From contig JAJECK010000045.1 in assembly GCA_022822085.1 (NCBI GenBank), positions 1 through 57,635 on the forward strand: a DNA stretch of 57,635 nucleotides. The letters run 5' to 3'. The translations under genes and the position numbers were made by a program. The DNA is from Candidatus Poribacteria bacterium. GTDB lineage: Bacteria; Poribacteria; WGA-4E; WGA-3G. Positions 45,826 to 55,267 of the stretch are shown here, piece by piece. Under the pieces are notes generated by a model. That model was not told the origin of the DNA, searched no databases, and worked only from the letters and a program-made list of their open reading frames with translations. The first letter of the stretch is position 1, and each line of letters begins with the position of its first letter.

Positions 45826-45868
45826 ATCAGTCTCATACATGCGGTTTGAGAATTCCATTTACCTGAAC

Positions 45869-46681
45869 TCAAGTAGCACTCGGTAACCTCCAAATACCTA
45901 ATAATGCAAGCAGTGATAGGTTTGGAAATAGCAATGGTGCAAACAGTGGTGCACCATAAATGAACCTGTCAGTTATCTTCATTCCAGGCGCGTGCAAATC
46001 TGCTGCAAAATGAAAGAGTAATCCGGCAAAACCGACTATCATATTGATTCCCAAGACCCCTACACAGAATTTGAGGAATGAAGGTTTGTAAGGAAGGATG
46101 AAAAGTGTTGTCAAACATCCAATTGCCATTGCACTTGTAAGTACCGGCAGCCATTCTGATGTGTTGAAAAACCCATTCTGTGCGTGGTCAAGAACCGAAA
46201 GTAGGAAATTTCCGCACCAACCAAGTCCAGCCAAAAACACTACCCATTGTGCCCACTCCAATTCTGAATCATAGATCATTCCATTCATTAGTAAGAGCAA
46301 TCCTACACCAGTAAATGCGAGCGGAGCTACAAAAGGGGCAGCATACACAAGGTTTTTCAGTGTTAAATCAGAAAAGAAATGACTATTCAAATGATACAAC
46401 ATACCTAAGATGCCGACAACAATTGAACCCCATCCGATCCCGATTCGAAACCAATTTTTCCATCGCTTTCTTCCGGTTAGTACAGTTGGAACTAAGAGTA
46501 TGGAGGCGAAGAGTGAAAAATAAAAAGGGACCCATTCTGCAGCATGCCCAAACGCATTGATGGAATGTGCTATGTACACATCAAGTGCAAGAAAGGCAAG
46601 GTTCACAACAATAAAAATGTCAAGCAGTTTTGCAGCGAAACCGTTATTCTCTTGTATTCTTTTCTCTAAGTTCTTTAGCAA
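45869..46681 (-). CDS. eight-helix membrane protein of unknown function
   Basis: 270 residues with a probable TTG start at 46681, overlapping the end of the cytochrome gene by 38 bases. About eight helices in two halves that look duplicated (VYAAPFVAPLAFTGVGLLLL and IYGAPLFAPLLFPNLSLLAL). No Cys pairs. Position suggests a membrane partner, perhaps a quinone module, for the octaheme cytochrome; the family is not recognised. Confidence 0.65.
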   Translation of the reverse strand: MLKNLEKRIQENNGFAAKLLDIFIVVNLAFLALDVYIAHSINAFGHAAEWVPFYFSLFASILLVPTVLTGRKRWKNWFRIGIGWGSIVVGILGMLYHLNSHFFSDLTLKNLVYAAPFVAPLAFTGVGLLLLMNGMIYDSELEWAQWVVFLAGLGWCGNFLLSVLDHAQNGFFNTSEWLPVLTSAMAIGCLTTLFILPYKPSFLKFCVGVLGINMIVGFAGLLFHFAADLHAPGMKITDRFIYGAPLFAPLLFPNLSLLALLGIWRLPSAT

Positions 46682-47879
46682 TCTCTTTCAACTCCACCAT
46701 CTTTAACAGAAGTTCATAGTTTCCGTGCCACTGTACAAAATCCGCACCCCCCATAAACGCCCCGTGTTTGGCAGTTCTACCATAGTAATGCCAAAGGTCA
46801 AAGTATAGGAACTCAATCGGTTCGTCAAACGGTGCGTCGGTCAATAGTCCCTCATCACGAAGTGATTGCATTAACTTTTGTGCTTCAACTATTTTGGCAT
46901 TGGTGTCAACGACAATACCTTCAGCTTCTTGATAGAATTTTTCTATATTCTGTTGGGTGTGACACCGCAAACAAGTTTCTTTCATAGCATCTTGTGCTTG
47001 GTGAAATGTCGGACGTTTATCGGATATAGCTGCAAAGAGCCAGTAGGAAAGTCGCTCGCTTGTATCGTGCGTCACCTTCAATCCATCTAAACCACTCAAA
47101 TGACATGTTACACATGTTGGCACGGACATGTCCGCAGTCGTTAAACTCTTAGGAGGTGCATTAAGATTCATACTTGTCTTTTGGGCATTGTAAAGCACCC
47201 CATGCTTTGATTCATGGTAAATCTCAATTTGTGAATGGTCAGGTCCCATGTGGCACTGGCCACATGTTTCAGGTTCCCGCGCTAATGCAACAGAAGATGA
47301 ATGTCTTGCATGGCAAGCAGTACAAGTACCGATAGAACCGTCATCGTTCGGCTTTCCTATATCATGACAACCTAAGCAACCAACATCAATAGCGTTCTTG
47401 CCTTCCGCTTCTGCCAACGGATTTGGAGGACGATTAACTGCGCCTTTATGATATTTCTCAGCGAAAGCAATCTGTTCAGCAGAAAAATCCTTCGCCCCAG
47501 CAACAGCTGCCCAAGCTGGTGCCGCATGCCGACTTCTTAAAAACTGTGTATATTCTGTCAAATGGCACGTACTACAATTCTTGGCAGTAAGAGACTTCGC
47601 GATTGAGAAACCCATGTGTGGCTGAGTCTCTTGCTTTTCAGCAGCTTTGTGGCAATCTAAACAATTGACACCATGTTTTGCATGCATGCTCCCTTCAAAC
47701 TGATGTACAACCGCAGATGTTTCTCTACGATGACACTCAGCACATTTACCAGATGCACGTACAAATTCAGAGCTCGGTTGGTTTCTTTCCACTTGTGGAC
47801 GATTCGCATTGAAAATTAGGACTATGACAATTAATGTTGTACCTAAAAAGACTGAAAGGAAGATTGATTTAAATGACAT
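46644..47879 (-). CDS. octaheme c-type cytochrome, HAO-like
   Basis: 411 residues with an N-terminal anchor/signal (about 5-24). Eight CxxCH motifs: residues 46-50, 73-77, 102-106, 168-172, 186-190, 206-210, 256-260, 303-307. Segment CGQCHMGPDHSQIEIYHESKHG is typical of the hydroxylamine oxidoreductase-like multiheme group (shown in part). Enzymes of this group handle hydroxylamine, nitrite, hydrazine or tetrathionate; substrate cannot be fixed here. Overlaps the eight-helix membrane protein gene. Confidence 0.88.
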   Translation of the reverse strand: MSFKSIFLSVFLGTTLIVIVLIFNANRPQVERNQPSSEFVRASGKCAECHRRETSAVVHQFEGSMHAKHGVNCLDCHKAAEKQETQPHMGFSIAKSLTAKNCSTCHLTEYTQFLRSRHAAPAWAAVAGAKDFSAEQIAFAEKYHKGAVNRPPNPLAEAEGKNAIDVGCLGCHDIGKPNDDGSIGTCTACHARHSSSVALAREPETCGQCHMGPDHSQIEIYHESKHGVLYNAQKTSMNLNAPPKSLTTADMSVPTCVTCHLSGLDGLKVTHDTSERLSYWLFAAISDKRPTFHQAQDAMKETCLRCHTQQNIEKFYQEAEGIVVDTNAKIVEAQKLMQSLRDEGLLTDAPFDEPIEFLYFDLWHYYGRTAKHGAFMGGADFVQWHGNYELLLKMVELKEIAKELREKNTRE

Positions 47880-48054
47880 CTTGATTTCCCATTCGATTTC
47901 TGATATAATATGTTAAAGAAAATATCACTACACAATCAGATTAATTCTCCGAACAAATCTGAAAAAATGATTATGGGTATACGTTCTTAATTTAACATGT
48001 TGAGAGTAAAAAATCCAATTTTTTCTAATCATGACGTGAGTTTGATAATAAGGC

Positions 48055-48408
48055 AGGATGGATGCATTCCTCTTAAAGTCCCCTTGATAAGGGGGACTTA
48101 GAGGGGTAAACACTGAAATATCGACTTTTACCCCCCCTAACCCCCTTATATGAAGATTAAGAATTTAATCGGGTAATGTGGCGAGGTTAGGAAACCTCGC
48201 CAGCAGGAGTGGGGAACCTTGTTTGTCTGTAGCATAAACTTCCAGTTTGTGCATCAAACACAGCAAACTGGATGAAGATTAACTTATTAATTGGGTTCTT
48301 TTCCTTCTGGACGAGGGCAGTTGTACTCGTGCTGGCGAGGTTTCCTAACCTCGCCACAGGACCTAAATTATTTTTTAATCTTCATTCAAGGGGGAATGCG
48401 TCCATCCT
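48055..48408. mobile_element. diverged copy of the 26366 MITE, interrupted by other repeats
   Basis: Ends AGGATGGATGCATTC / GAATGCGTCCATCCT. Between 48073 and 48149 and again 48387-48400 it aligns with the element at 26366-26497 (CCCCTTGATAAGGGGGA, CCCCCTTAT / CAAGGGGGAATGCG). The 236 bases in between (48150-48385) are inserted repeats. Lies in the 612-base gap before gpmI, whose upstream part (47880-48054) shows nothing else. Confidence 0.75.
48150..48385. mobile_element. inserted pair of hairpin MITEs (copies 2 and 3)
   Basis: Copy 2 (48150 to about 48210, plus orientation) is truncated after GCCAGCAGGAGT. A short GTAGCATAAACTTCCAGTTTG segment follows (48230-48250), then full-length copy 3 (48272-48385) in minus orientation. 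Outer ends ATGAAGATTAA and TTAATCTTCAT form the inverted ends of the composite. Confidence 0.75.
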
Positions 48409-48491
48409 ATCAAAATTGAATTCTTTTATCAAACTGGCGTTAATCATGGTAATATTCTATTACGACTTTTGAAGAATAGAAAGGACTATTA

Positions 48492-50111
48492 ATGGCAAGC
48501 CACCTGAAACGCCCTGTCGTTCTCATCATACGAGATGGATGGGGCAATAATCCTTATCCTGAATACCAAGATTACAACGCTGTTCATCTCGCAAAAACCC
48601 CTGTGGATGACTGGCTAACACAAAACTATCCAAATGTCCTAATTCACACATCGGGTGAAGATGTTGGTCTACCAGCAGGAGTGATCGGCAACAGCGAAGT
48701 AGGACATCAAAATATAGGTGCAGGACGAATTGTCAACCAAGAACTCCTTCGCATCAGCAATATGATTCGTTCCGGTGACTTCACACGGAACGATGTGCTT
48801 TTAAAGGCGATAGCACATGTCAAAAAGAACCACACTAATCTACATCTCATGGGTTTAGCAAGTGATGCTGGTGTCCACAGTTCCCTTGAACATCTTTATG
48901 GCTTACTCGCGCTTGCCAAAAACAACGGCCTAAAATCTAATCAAGTCTTGATTCACAATTTCAGTGATGGCCGTGATTGTCAACCTGATCTCGGCATAAA
49001 ATTTTGTGAACAAATTGAATTGAAAACTAAACAAATAGGTGTTGGAAAAATCGCTTCTGTTATTGGTCGTTTTTATGCGATGGATCGTGATGACAGATGG
49101 GATCGCGTTGAAGTCGCTTACAATCTTTTAACCGAAGGTTCTGGTTCACCTGTGTCCACAGCAACCCAAGCATATAGTGATTACTACAAAAATCCTGACG
49201 ATGCAAATCGTAAAGGTGATGAATTTATAAGACCCTCTGCAGTACTCGATCGAGAAGGCAAACCGCTACCTCGTATTTCTGATGGTGATGCAGTAATTTT
49301 CTACAACTTTAGGGGAGATCGTCCGCGGGAACTTACAAAAGCTTTCTGTTTAGATACCTTCCCATACCAAGCTGAAGGAAAAGACGGCGTTAAACGCGAA
49401 ATGGGTTTTAAACGGAATTCCAAAATAAGCGTTAAGTTTGTTACTATGACTGAATATGAACAGGGATTACCTGTTGAAGCAGCAGTTACAAAACCGCCGA
49501 AGATGCGTAACACACTTGGGGCTTATATAAGTCAAGCAGGATTAACACAATTTCGTTGTGCAGAAACTGAAAAGTTTCCACATGTTACTTTCTTTTTCAA
49601 TGATTACCGGGACGAACCTTATGAAGGAGAAGACCGTCAAATTATCGCTTCACCACGTGATGTCACAACCTACGACCAGAAACCTGAAATGTCAGCACCG
49701 GGGGTTACCGATGAGATGTTGCGGAGAATAAGTTCAGATAAATACGACCTAATGGTGCTAAACTATGCAAATGGTGATATGGTAGGACATACCGGTTCTC
49801 TTGATGCAGCAATCAAAGCGGTAGAAGCGGTCGATCGAGGTGTCGGTAAAATAGTAAATACGGTATTGGAAAAAGGTGGAGCACTTCTCGTCACCGCAGA
49901 CCACGGCAACTGTGAGCAGATGATTGATCCTGATACAGGTGGTATACACACTGCACATACAACTTACGATGTTGATCTTATTGTTGTGGATGACAGATAT
50001 CAAGGGCATCACCTAAGAACTGGTGGGAGACTTGCGGATATCGCACCAACTGCGCTAAGGCTTCTCGGTTTACCACAACCTTCTGAAATGACAGGTGAAT
50101 CCCTAATTTAA
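48492..50111 (+). CDS. gpmI: 2,3-bisphosphoglycerate-independent phosphoglycerate mutase
   Basis: 539 residues. Mn-dependent isomerisation of 3- and 2-phosphoglycerate in glycolysis. Alkaline-phosphatase-fold start RPVVLIIRDGWGNN, catalytic Ser in GNSEVGHQNIGAGR, FSDGRDCQPD, IIGRF/YAMDRDDRWDRV and the metal-binding HTADHGNCEQM region LLVTADHGNCEQM. RBS GAAAGGA. Precedes prs by 70 bases. Confidence 0.96.
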   Translation: MASHLKRPVVLIIRDGWGNNPYPEYQDYNAVHLAKTPVDDWLTQNYPNVLIHTSGEDVGLPAGVIGNSEVGHQNIGAGRIVNQELLRISNMIRSGDFTRNDVLLKAIAHVKKNHTNLHLMGLASDAGVHSSLEHLYGLLALAKNNGLKSNQVLIHNFSDGRDCQPDLGIKFCEQIELKTKQIGVGKIASVIGRFYAMDRDDRWDRVEVAYNLLTEGSGSPVSTATQAYSDYYKNPDDANRKGDEFIRPSAVLDREGKPLPRISDGDAVIFYNFRGDRPRELTKAFCLDTFPYQAEGKDGVKREMGFKRNSKISVKFVTMTEYEQGLPVEAAVTKPPKMRNTLGAYISQAGLTQFRCAETEKFPHVTFFFNDYRDEPYEGEDRQIIASPRDVTTYDQKPEMSAPGVTDEMLRRISSDKYDLMVLNYANGDMVGHTGSLDAAIKAVEAVDRGVGKIVNTVLEKGGALLVTADHGNCEQMIDPDTGGIHTAHTTYDVDLIVVDDRYQGHHLRTGGRLADIAPTALRLLGLPQPSEMTGESLI

Positions 50112-50181
50112 TCTGTTCTTACAAAATTTATAATATATTGACTGAAATTGTTGTTGCTATAAATTAGCAAGGAGATTTGGA

Positions 50182-51174
50182 ATGTCCAATTTGATAGAAC
50201 AAGTTCGTAGTGATTTCAGACTATTTTCAGGTGGCGCAAACCCCGCTTTAGCAAAAGAAATTGCTGCGATATTAGGTGTCGAACTGGGAAAAATTACAGT
50301 CGAACCGTTTCCTAACAGTGAAACGCGTGTACAGATTGAAGAGAGTATACGTGGTACCGACATCTACATCGTCCAACCAACTTCAGAACCAGCAAATGAA
50401 AACTTGATGGAACTCCTTATAACCATTGATGCAATGAAACGTGCATCTGCTCGACAAATCACTGCTATTATTCCATACTTCGGCTATGCACGACAAGACC
50501 ACAAAACAACTGGACGAGAACCGATTAGCGCAAAACTTGTGGCAAATCTACTAACTACTGCAGGCGCAAGTCGGGTTATGGCTATTGATTTACACGTCCC
50601 ACAAATTCAAGGTTTCTTTGATATTCCGATGGATCACCTCACTGCTCTCACGACTTTGGCTGATTATTTTCGTGGCAAAGATATTCAAAACGGTGTCATT
50701 GTTGCCCCTGATGTAGGCCGTGCCAAACTCGCTGAAAAATATGCGAAAATATTACGATTACCATTAGCTATCATGCACAAAAGGCGCAATGGAGCAGATG
50801 GTCAAGATGTGGAATTCGTTGAATTAGTCGGTGATGTAAAAGGAAAAACGCCAATCATCATTGACGATGAAATAGCAACAGGCGGCAGTATCTATCAACA
50901 AGCACAAGCATTGGCTGAAGCAGGGGCAGAACCTGCCTATGTAAGCATTGCTCACGCTGTCCTCGTAGGACCCGCATTAGAACGTCTGAAGCATCCATCA
51001 ATTCGTGAAGTGGTCACTACCGATACAATACCTGTCCCAGCAGAAAAACAACTTGGTGGAAAAATCAAAGTTCTTTCCATCGCACCACTCCTCGCTGAAG
51101 CTATTTTGAGAATACATCAACACAGATCTGTGAGTCAAGTATTTCGTGATAAACATCTGGACTTTGCGGTATAA
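50182..51174 (+). CDS. prs: ribose-phosphate pyrophosphokinase
   Basis: 330 residues. Makes PRPP from ribose 5-phosphate and ATP. FSGGANPALAKEIAAILGV start, RQDHKTTGREPISAKLVANLL, the flexible loop with the MAIDLHVPQIQGFFDIPMDHL segment (in part), and the PRPP motif IIIDDEIATGGS. AAGGAG RBS. Follows gpmI. Confidence 0.96.
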   Translation: MSNLIEQVRSDFRLFSGGANPALAKEIAAILGVELGKITVEPFPNSETRVQIEESIRGTDIYIVQPTSEPANENLMELLITIDAMKRASARQITAIIPYFGYARQDHKTTGREPISAKLVANLLTTAGASRVMAIDLHVPQIQGFFDIPMDHLTALTTLADYFRGKDIQNGVIVAPDVGRAKLAEKYAKILRLPLAIMHKRRNGADGQDVEFVELVGDVKGKTPIIIDDEIATGGSIYQQAQALAEAGAEPAYVSIAHAVLVGPALERLKHPSIREVVTTDTIPVPAEKQLGGKIKVLSIAPLLAEAILRIHQHRSVSQVFRDKHLDFAV

Positions 51175-51518
51175 CCAAGTTTTTCGCTCCTACTGAAAGC
51201 AAATGATTCCTATACTTTCCCTTAGTCATTGTGGATCAAGTATCGGTGGGGGCGAAAAACAACTCTATTATTAGGACATATTGAACCATTCAAACGACAA
51301 AAGATTATGTTGAAATAGCATCTATGGTCCACAGACTATGAAAGACTGTTAAGTTCCATATAATAGGTTCATCACTTAATACACCAAAACACAAGAATTA
51401 TGAGCGCGAAGTCTATCGATTACCATTATTGCATTTTCGTAGGGCGAGTTGAGATCGCAAAACCCATAGGTGTCAACTTAAAGAATATTTGAAGTATAGA
51501 AACTGTCTCCAGTCCCGT
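51175..51518. other. intergenic stretch, mostly featureless
   Basis: 344 bases after prs with no convincing gene. The end (AGTCCCGT) forms, with GGGACT beyond the MITE, a palindromic target site. Confidence 0.5.
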
Positions 51519-51633
51519 ATGAAGATTTATAAAATATTTAGGTAATGTGGCGAGGTTAGGAAACCTCGCCAGCAGGAGTACAACTGCCATCGCCCAGAAG
51601 GAAAAGGACCCAATTTAAAAAGTTAATCTTCAT
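51519..51633 (+). mobile_element. 115-bp hairpin MITE, copy 4
   Basis: ATGAAGATTTATAAA ... GTTAATCTTCAT with core GGCGAGGTTAGGAAACCTCGCC. Flanks CCAGTCCCGT and TAGGGACTGA are inverted repeats of one another, so the element sits in the centre of a palindrome. Confidence 0.8.
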
Positions 51634-51815
51634 TAGGGACTGAAGAAATGGACTCAAAATCAAAATTCCTTAAATTGACACACTATGGGTTTCACAAACT
51701 CAATCCAACCTATGCAGCAAGAAAGCAGGTAAAGCATAATTTCAATATACAAATACACATCCCAAAAACACATGCGCCTTATGAAAAATTGCTCAATAGT
51801 TTCTAATAAAATCGC

Positions 51816-51845
51816 TTGACAATATCCTTTGTTTTTCAGTATACT
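51816..51845 (+). promoter_or_regulatory. consensus sigma-70 promoter, near-leaderless
   Basis: TTGACA (51816-51821), 18-base spacer, TATACT (51840-51845). The ATG at 51853 lies only seven bases after the -10, so the transcript would begin at or next to the start codon. Confidence 0.75.
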
Positions 51846-51852
51846 TTATGTA

Positions 51853-52749
51853 ATGAATCAAGACTACGATAATATAACAAAATTTATAACTACTGATAAT
51901 CCTAAACCATTCACTGAATTTATACTCGGTTATAAAAATGTAACCGTGTTGGAAAATTTGACAACTGAACAAATCACACTAAAGTCATCTGTGACAGATA
52001 GTACGTTAAAAGTCCAATTCCCTGATGAAGTCGCAATTCTCCATAATGAGTTTCAGACATACGACAGTCAAGAACCGATGCACTACCGCATTGCAGGATA
52101 TAACGGATTTCTTATCAGAGAACACCAGTTGAATGTCTATTCAAGTGTTCTTTACTTGCATCCACAAGCAGGAAGGAACGACCTTGGATCTTACGAGTAT
52201 ACTGGTAATGGATGTGAATATAGACTAAAGTATAGAGTCATAAGGTTGAATGAAATTGACGGGCAAACAATTTTGGAGGCACAAATACCAAATTTGCTAC
52301 CACTTACACCTTTGATGAAACCGCCTCAAGGGCTGAATCCAACGCGATGGTTGGATGAGTGTGTTGATGCAACTTTTAATACAGACGTAGACACGGATAT
52401 CAAAAGTATTATGTTTGCATCAATGGGCATATTTGGTAGTTTAGTATTTGATATGGAAGAATTAAGACAGTCTTTTCCGGATAGTTTTTGGTTAGACTTT
52501 CCTTTAATACAAGAATGTATTAAAGAAGCAAGAGAACGCGGCATGGAACGCGGTATGGCACGCGGACAAATAACTGTTGTAATTGAGCTTATTTTTGAAT
52601 CACTTGCGGATCGATTTCAGAATGAAAACCTACAAGAAATAAAACCATTACTTGATGAAATACAAGATTTAGACAGGCTTAAGCAGTTATTAAAGTCCGC
52701 TCAGACGGCAGAAAACTTACAGGAATTTAAGAATATCCTAAATAACTGA
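51853..52749 (+). CDS. Rpn/PD-(D/E)XK-family nuclease-like protein
   Basis: 298 residues from ATG 51853. AILHNEFQTYDS is the probable nuclease strand (E-x-Q pattern), and the C-terminal MERGMERGMARGQ-type spacer is characteristic of Rpn/YhgA-like and related nuclease/transposase proteins. It probably acts on DNA. No SD; leaderless expression is likely (promoter at 51816). The last codons are within a 36-bp tandem duplication. Flanked by a MITE. Confidence 0.75.
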   Translation: MNQDYDNITKFITTDNPKPFTEFILGYKNVTVLENLTTEQITLKSSVTDSTLKVQFPDEVAILHNEFQTYDSQEPMHYRIAGYNGFLIREHQLNVYSSVLYLHPQAGRNDLGSYEYTGNGCEYRLKYRVIRLNEIDGQTILEAQIPNLLPLTPLMKPPQGLNPTRWLDECVDATFNTDVDTDIKSIMFASMGIFGSLVFDMEELRQSFPDSFWLDFPLIQECIKEARERGMERGMARGQITVVIELIFESLADRFQNENLQEIKPLLDEIQDLDRLKQLLKSAQTAENLQEFKNILNN

Positions 52750-52794
52750 GAAACTTCTGAATTTAAGAATATCCTAAATAACTGAGAAACTTCT
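52723..52794 (+). repeat. exact 36-bp tandem duplication at the Rpn 3' end
   Basis: Units 52723-52758 and 52759-52794 are identical and begin GAATTTAAGAATATCC. The first unit includes the last codons and stop of the Rpn-like gene, so the second is a non-coding copy of the gene end. Confidence 0.9.
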
Positions 52795-52872
52795 TGAATA
52801 TTTAATATATGCAAGAACGAGATTTAATTGAATGAGACTGTATTATTTATATTGAATAGAGGAGCATTTTGA

Positions 52873-53733
52873 ATGCTAACACAAGAACAAATTGAATTTT
52901 ATCACAAAAACGGTTATATCGGTGTTGCCTCTGTCCTAAATAACGAGGAAGTGTTAGCACTTCGTCGCGTTACAGATGAATTTGTTGAAAAATCCAGACA
53001 GGTCACTGAACATAACAACATTTTTGATCTTGAACCAGGACACACTTCTGCTAAACCAAAAGTACGCCGCATCAAGAGTCCCTGCCTATATCATTCTGTC
53101 TATGACCAAACCCTACGCCACCCAAACATTCTTGAAATCGTATCACAACTCATTGGTCCTGACATACGGTATAATGGACACAAACTCAATATGAAATATC
53201 CCGAATTTGGTAGTCCTGTTGAATGGCATCAAGATTGGGCGTTTTACCCCCATACAAATGATGACCTACTCGCTGTCGGCGTTGTCATAGACGATATGAC
53301 GATAGAAAATGGTGCATTGATGATTCTTCCAGGTTCCCACAACGGTCCTACCTTGGATCATCATCAGAACGGGGCTTTTGTTGGCGCAGTCACTGATCCT
53401 AATTTCACACCAGATGGTGCTGTGCCTATTGAATTAGAGGCGGGCGGAATTACATTACATCATGTCCGTGCTCTACACGGTTCTGCACCAAATACATCTG
53501 ATAAATCTCGACGCTTACTACTCTTTCAATACTGTGCTGTAGATGCTTGGCCCCTGAATGGTATTTCTAACTGGGAAACTTTCAACGACTTCATTATACA
53601 AGGGGAACCTACAAACCAACCTCGAATCGTCCCCACACCTGTCCGCATACCTGAACCCTATGCGGATAAGAAAGGTTCTATCTATGAACTCCAAACCCTA
53701 CTTGAAAACCCACTTTATACGAATAAACAGTAG
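52873..53733 (+). CDS. phytanoyl-CoA dioxygenase family protein
   Basis: 286 residues. Fe(II)/2-oxoglutarate hydroxylase: iron ligands H and D in WHQDWAFYPHT, distal His in HHVRALHGSAPN, 2OG arginine in SRRLLLFQY. RBS GAGGAG. Such genes are numerous in Poribacteria. Substrate unknown. It converges with the nadD-like gene 9 bases away. Confidence 0.88.
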   Translation: MLTQEQIEFYHKNGYIGVASVLNNEEVLALRRVTDEFVEKSRQVTEHNNIFDLEPGHTSAKPKVRRIKSPCLYHSVYDQTLRHPNILEIVSQLIGPDIRYNGHKLNMKYPEFGSPVEWHQDWAFYPHTNDDLLAVGVVIDDMTIENGALMILPGSHNGPTLDHHQNGAFVGAVTDPNFTPDGAVPIELEAGGITLHHVRALHGSAPNTSDKSRRLLLFQYCAVDAWPLNGISNWETFNDFIIQGEPTNQPRIVPTPVRIPEPYADKKGSIYELQTLLENPLYTNKQ

Positions 53734-53742
53734 CAAAGATGT

Positions 53743-54474
53743 CTAATCTAAGTAGTGTTCAACAACCGATGGAACTAAATGCGAGATAGCCTCTCCGCGT
53801 TCAATCCGATCACGTACCGCTGTGGAAGATATCTCAGCATAGAAATCAGGAAGGATTAGGGACGAAATGTAGGGACTGTATGATTTAAGCGTGGGTTGGT
53901 CCAGGTACTTCTTTATTGTTTCTATCCCTACGTTGTCACGATTTGCTACTATAAATCTGCATTGTGAAAAAAGGTCTTTCAACTCAGCATTCATATCCGC
54001 ATAGTACTTCGCATCAAAAATTCTCACCAAAGTGTCATATCCAACTATAAAGTGAAATTCAGTCCCTTCTGGATACACCTCTTTCAACGCACGGACTTTA
54101 TCAATATACCTGCCATGGCTGGAGATGCCAATTGACACATTGTTCCCGTCCTCTGCATACCCTTTCAAAGTAAGAAGCCGTCCTTCCAACGGTAATCCAA
54201 ACACCTCTTTATCAACATTTGTTTTAGCAAGTAAAAGCAACATCTCATCAAGTATAAATTGTTTCTGCGCTTCGTCAAACATTTTTGTATGTGCTACAGT
54301 GATGGGATTAAATGAACCAGAAAAGACACCCAGTTTTTTTCCTGTTTCATTTATTGGATGAGGTGACTGATGGACTATTACTATTTCTGGTGATGAATGT
54401 GGATCCAGACGATTGAGAAGTTGTGAGTATTTTTCAAATTCAGGATATTGTAGAAACTTATCAAGATAATTCAT
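53743..54474 (-). CDS. NadD-like nucleotidyltransferase
   Basis: 243 residues. Nucleotidyltransferase fold: GVFSGSFNPITVAHTKM (the GxFNPxxxxH site) and ISSTAVRDRIERGE near the C-terminus. About 45 extra N-terminal residues compared with bacterial NadD; nicotinate mononucleotide adenylyltransferase or a related transferase. The start overlaps the mazG stop by one base (TAATG). Confidence 0.78.
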   Translation of the reverse strand: MNYLDKFLQYPEFEKYSQLLNRLDPHSSPEIVIVHQSPHPINETGKKLGVFSGSFNPITVAHTKMFDEAQKQFILDEMLLLLAKTNVDKEVFGLPLEGRLLTLKGYAEDGNNVSIGISSHGRYIDKVRALKEVYPEGTEFHFIVGYDTLVRIFDAKYYADMNAELKDLFSQCRFIVANRDNVGIETIKKYLDQPTLKSYSPYISSLILPDFYAEISSTAVRDRIERGEAISHLVPSVVEHYLD

Positions 54475-55253
54475 TACTCATCTTTTTTGACCTGTTCCCA
54501 TACTGCATCAAGTTCGGCAAGTGTTTGGTCAGTCAGGCTTTTCCCTTGTTTGTCAAACACACCTTCTAATCTTTTGAAGCGATTGATAAACTTACGATTG
54601 GATTTTCGTAGCGTTTCTTCTGCCTGTAAATCTACAAAACGGCACAAATTCACAATAGAAAATAACAGATCACCGATTTCATTCTCTACCGCATTAAGAT
54701 CATCCTCTTTCAAACTATCTTTGACTTCTGTTAATTCCTCGTCAACTTTTTCAATAACATCAGAAATATTATCCCAATCAAAACCGACGCGTGCGACTCG
54801 TTTTTGTATTTTCTGTCCTCTCAGCAACGCTGGCAAAGCATTCGGAATTCCATCAACTACCGATTTTCTATCCTCATATCCTGCTTCTTGACTTTTTATT
54901 GCTTCCCAATTATTCACAACATCATCGGCATTATCAACTTCAACATTCCCAAACACATGTGGGTGCCTACGTATTAATTTCTCGGTCAAAGTGTCAATCA
55001 CATCATAGATGGTAAAATCTTGGTTCTCTGCCGCAATCTGCGCTTGTAACATTACATTCAGCAAAAGATCCCCAAGTTCTTCTTTTAATTTTGATGGATC
55101 ACCAGCATCAATTGCTTCAACCGTCTCGTAGGTTTCCTCTATAAGTGTCGATTTTAATGATGTATGTGTCTGTTCTCTATCCCAAGGACACCCGTTTTCT
55201 CCTCTCAATGTCGCTATTACCTCAATAAGCGATTCGAACAGATCTTCCTTCAT
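54474..55253 (-). CDS. mazG: nucleoside triphosphate pyrophosphohydrolase MazG
   Basis: 259 residues with two MazG halves. LRGENGCPWDREQTHTSLK, EETYETVEAIDAGD and EELGDLLLNVMLQAQIA carry the ExxE and ExxD metal ligands; second half has ENEIGDLLFSIVNLCRF. Hydrolyses (d)NTPs to monophosphate and PPi. Middle gene of a three-gene minus run. Confidence 0.93.
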   Translation of the reverse strand: MKEDLFESLIEVIATLRGENGCPWDREQTHTSLKSTLIEETYETVEAIDAGDPSKLKEELGDLLLNVMLQAQIAAENQDFTIYDVIDTLTEKLIRRHPHVFGNVEVDNADDVVNNWEAIKSQEAGYEDRKSVVDGIPNALPALLRGQKIQKRVARVGFDWDNISDVIEKVDEELTEVKDSLKEDDLNAVENEIGDLLFSIVNLCRFVDLQAEETLRKSNRKFINRFKRLEGVFDKQGKSLTDQTLAELDAVWEQVKKDE

Positions 55254-55267
55254 AGGTTTACTATTCC

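Noticed and set aside
48272-48472. 66-codon frame beginning in the MITE at 48272
   Set aside because: It is made of repeat sequence, has no RBS and no family resemblance.
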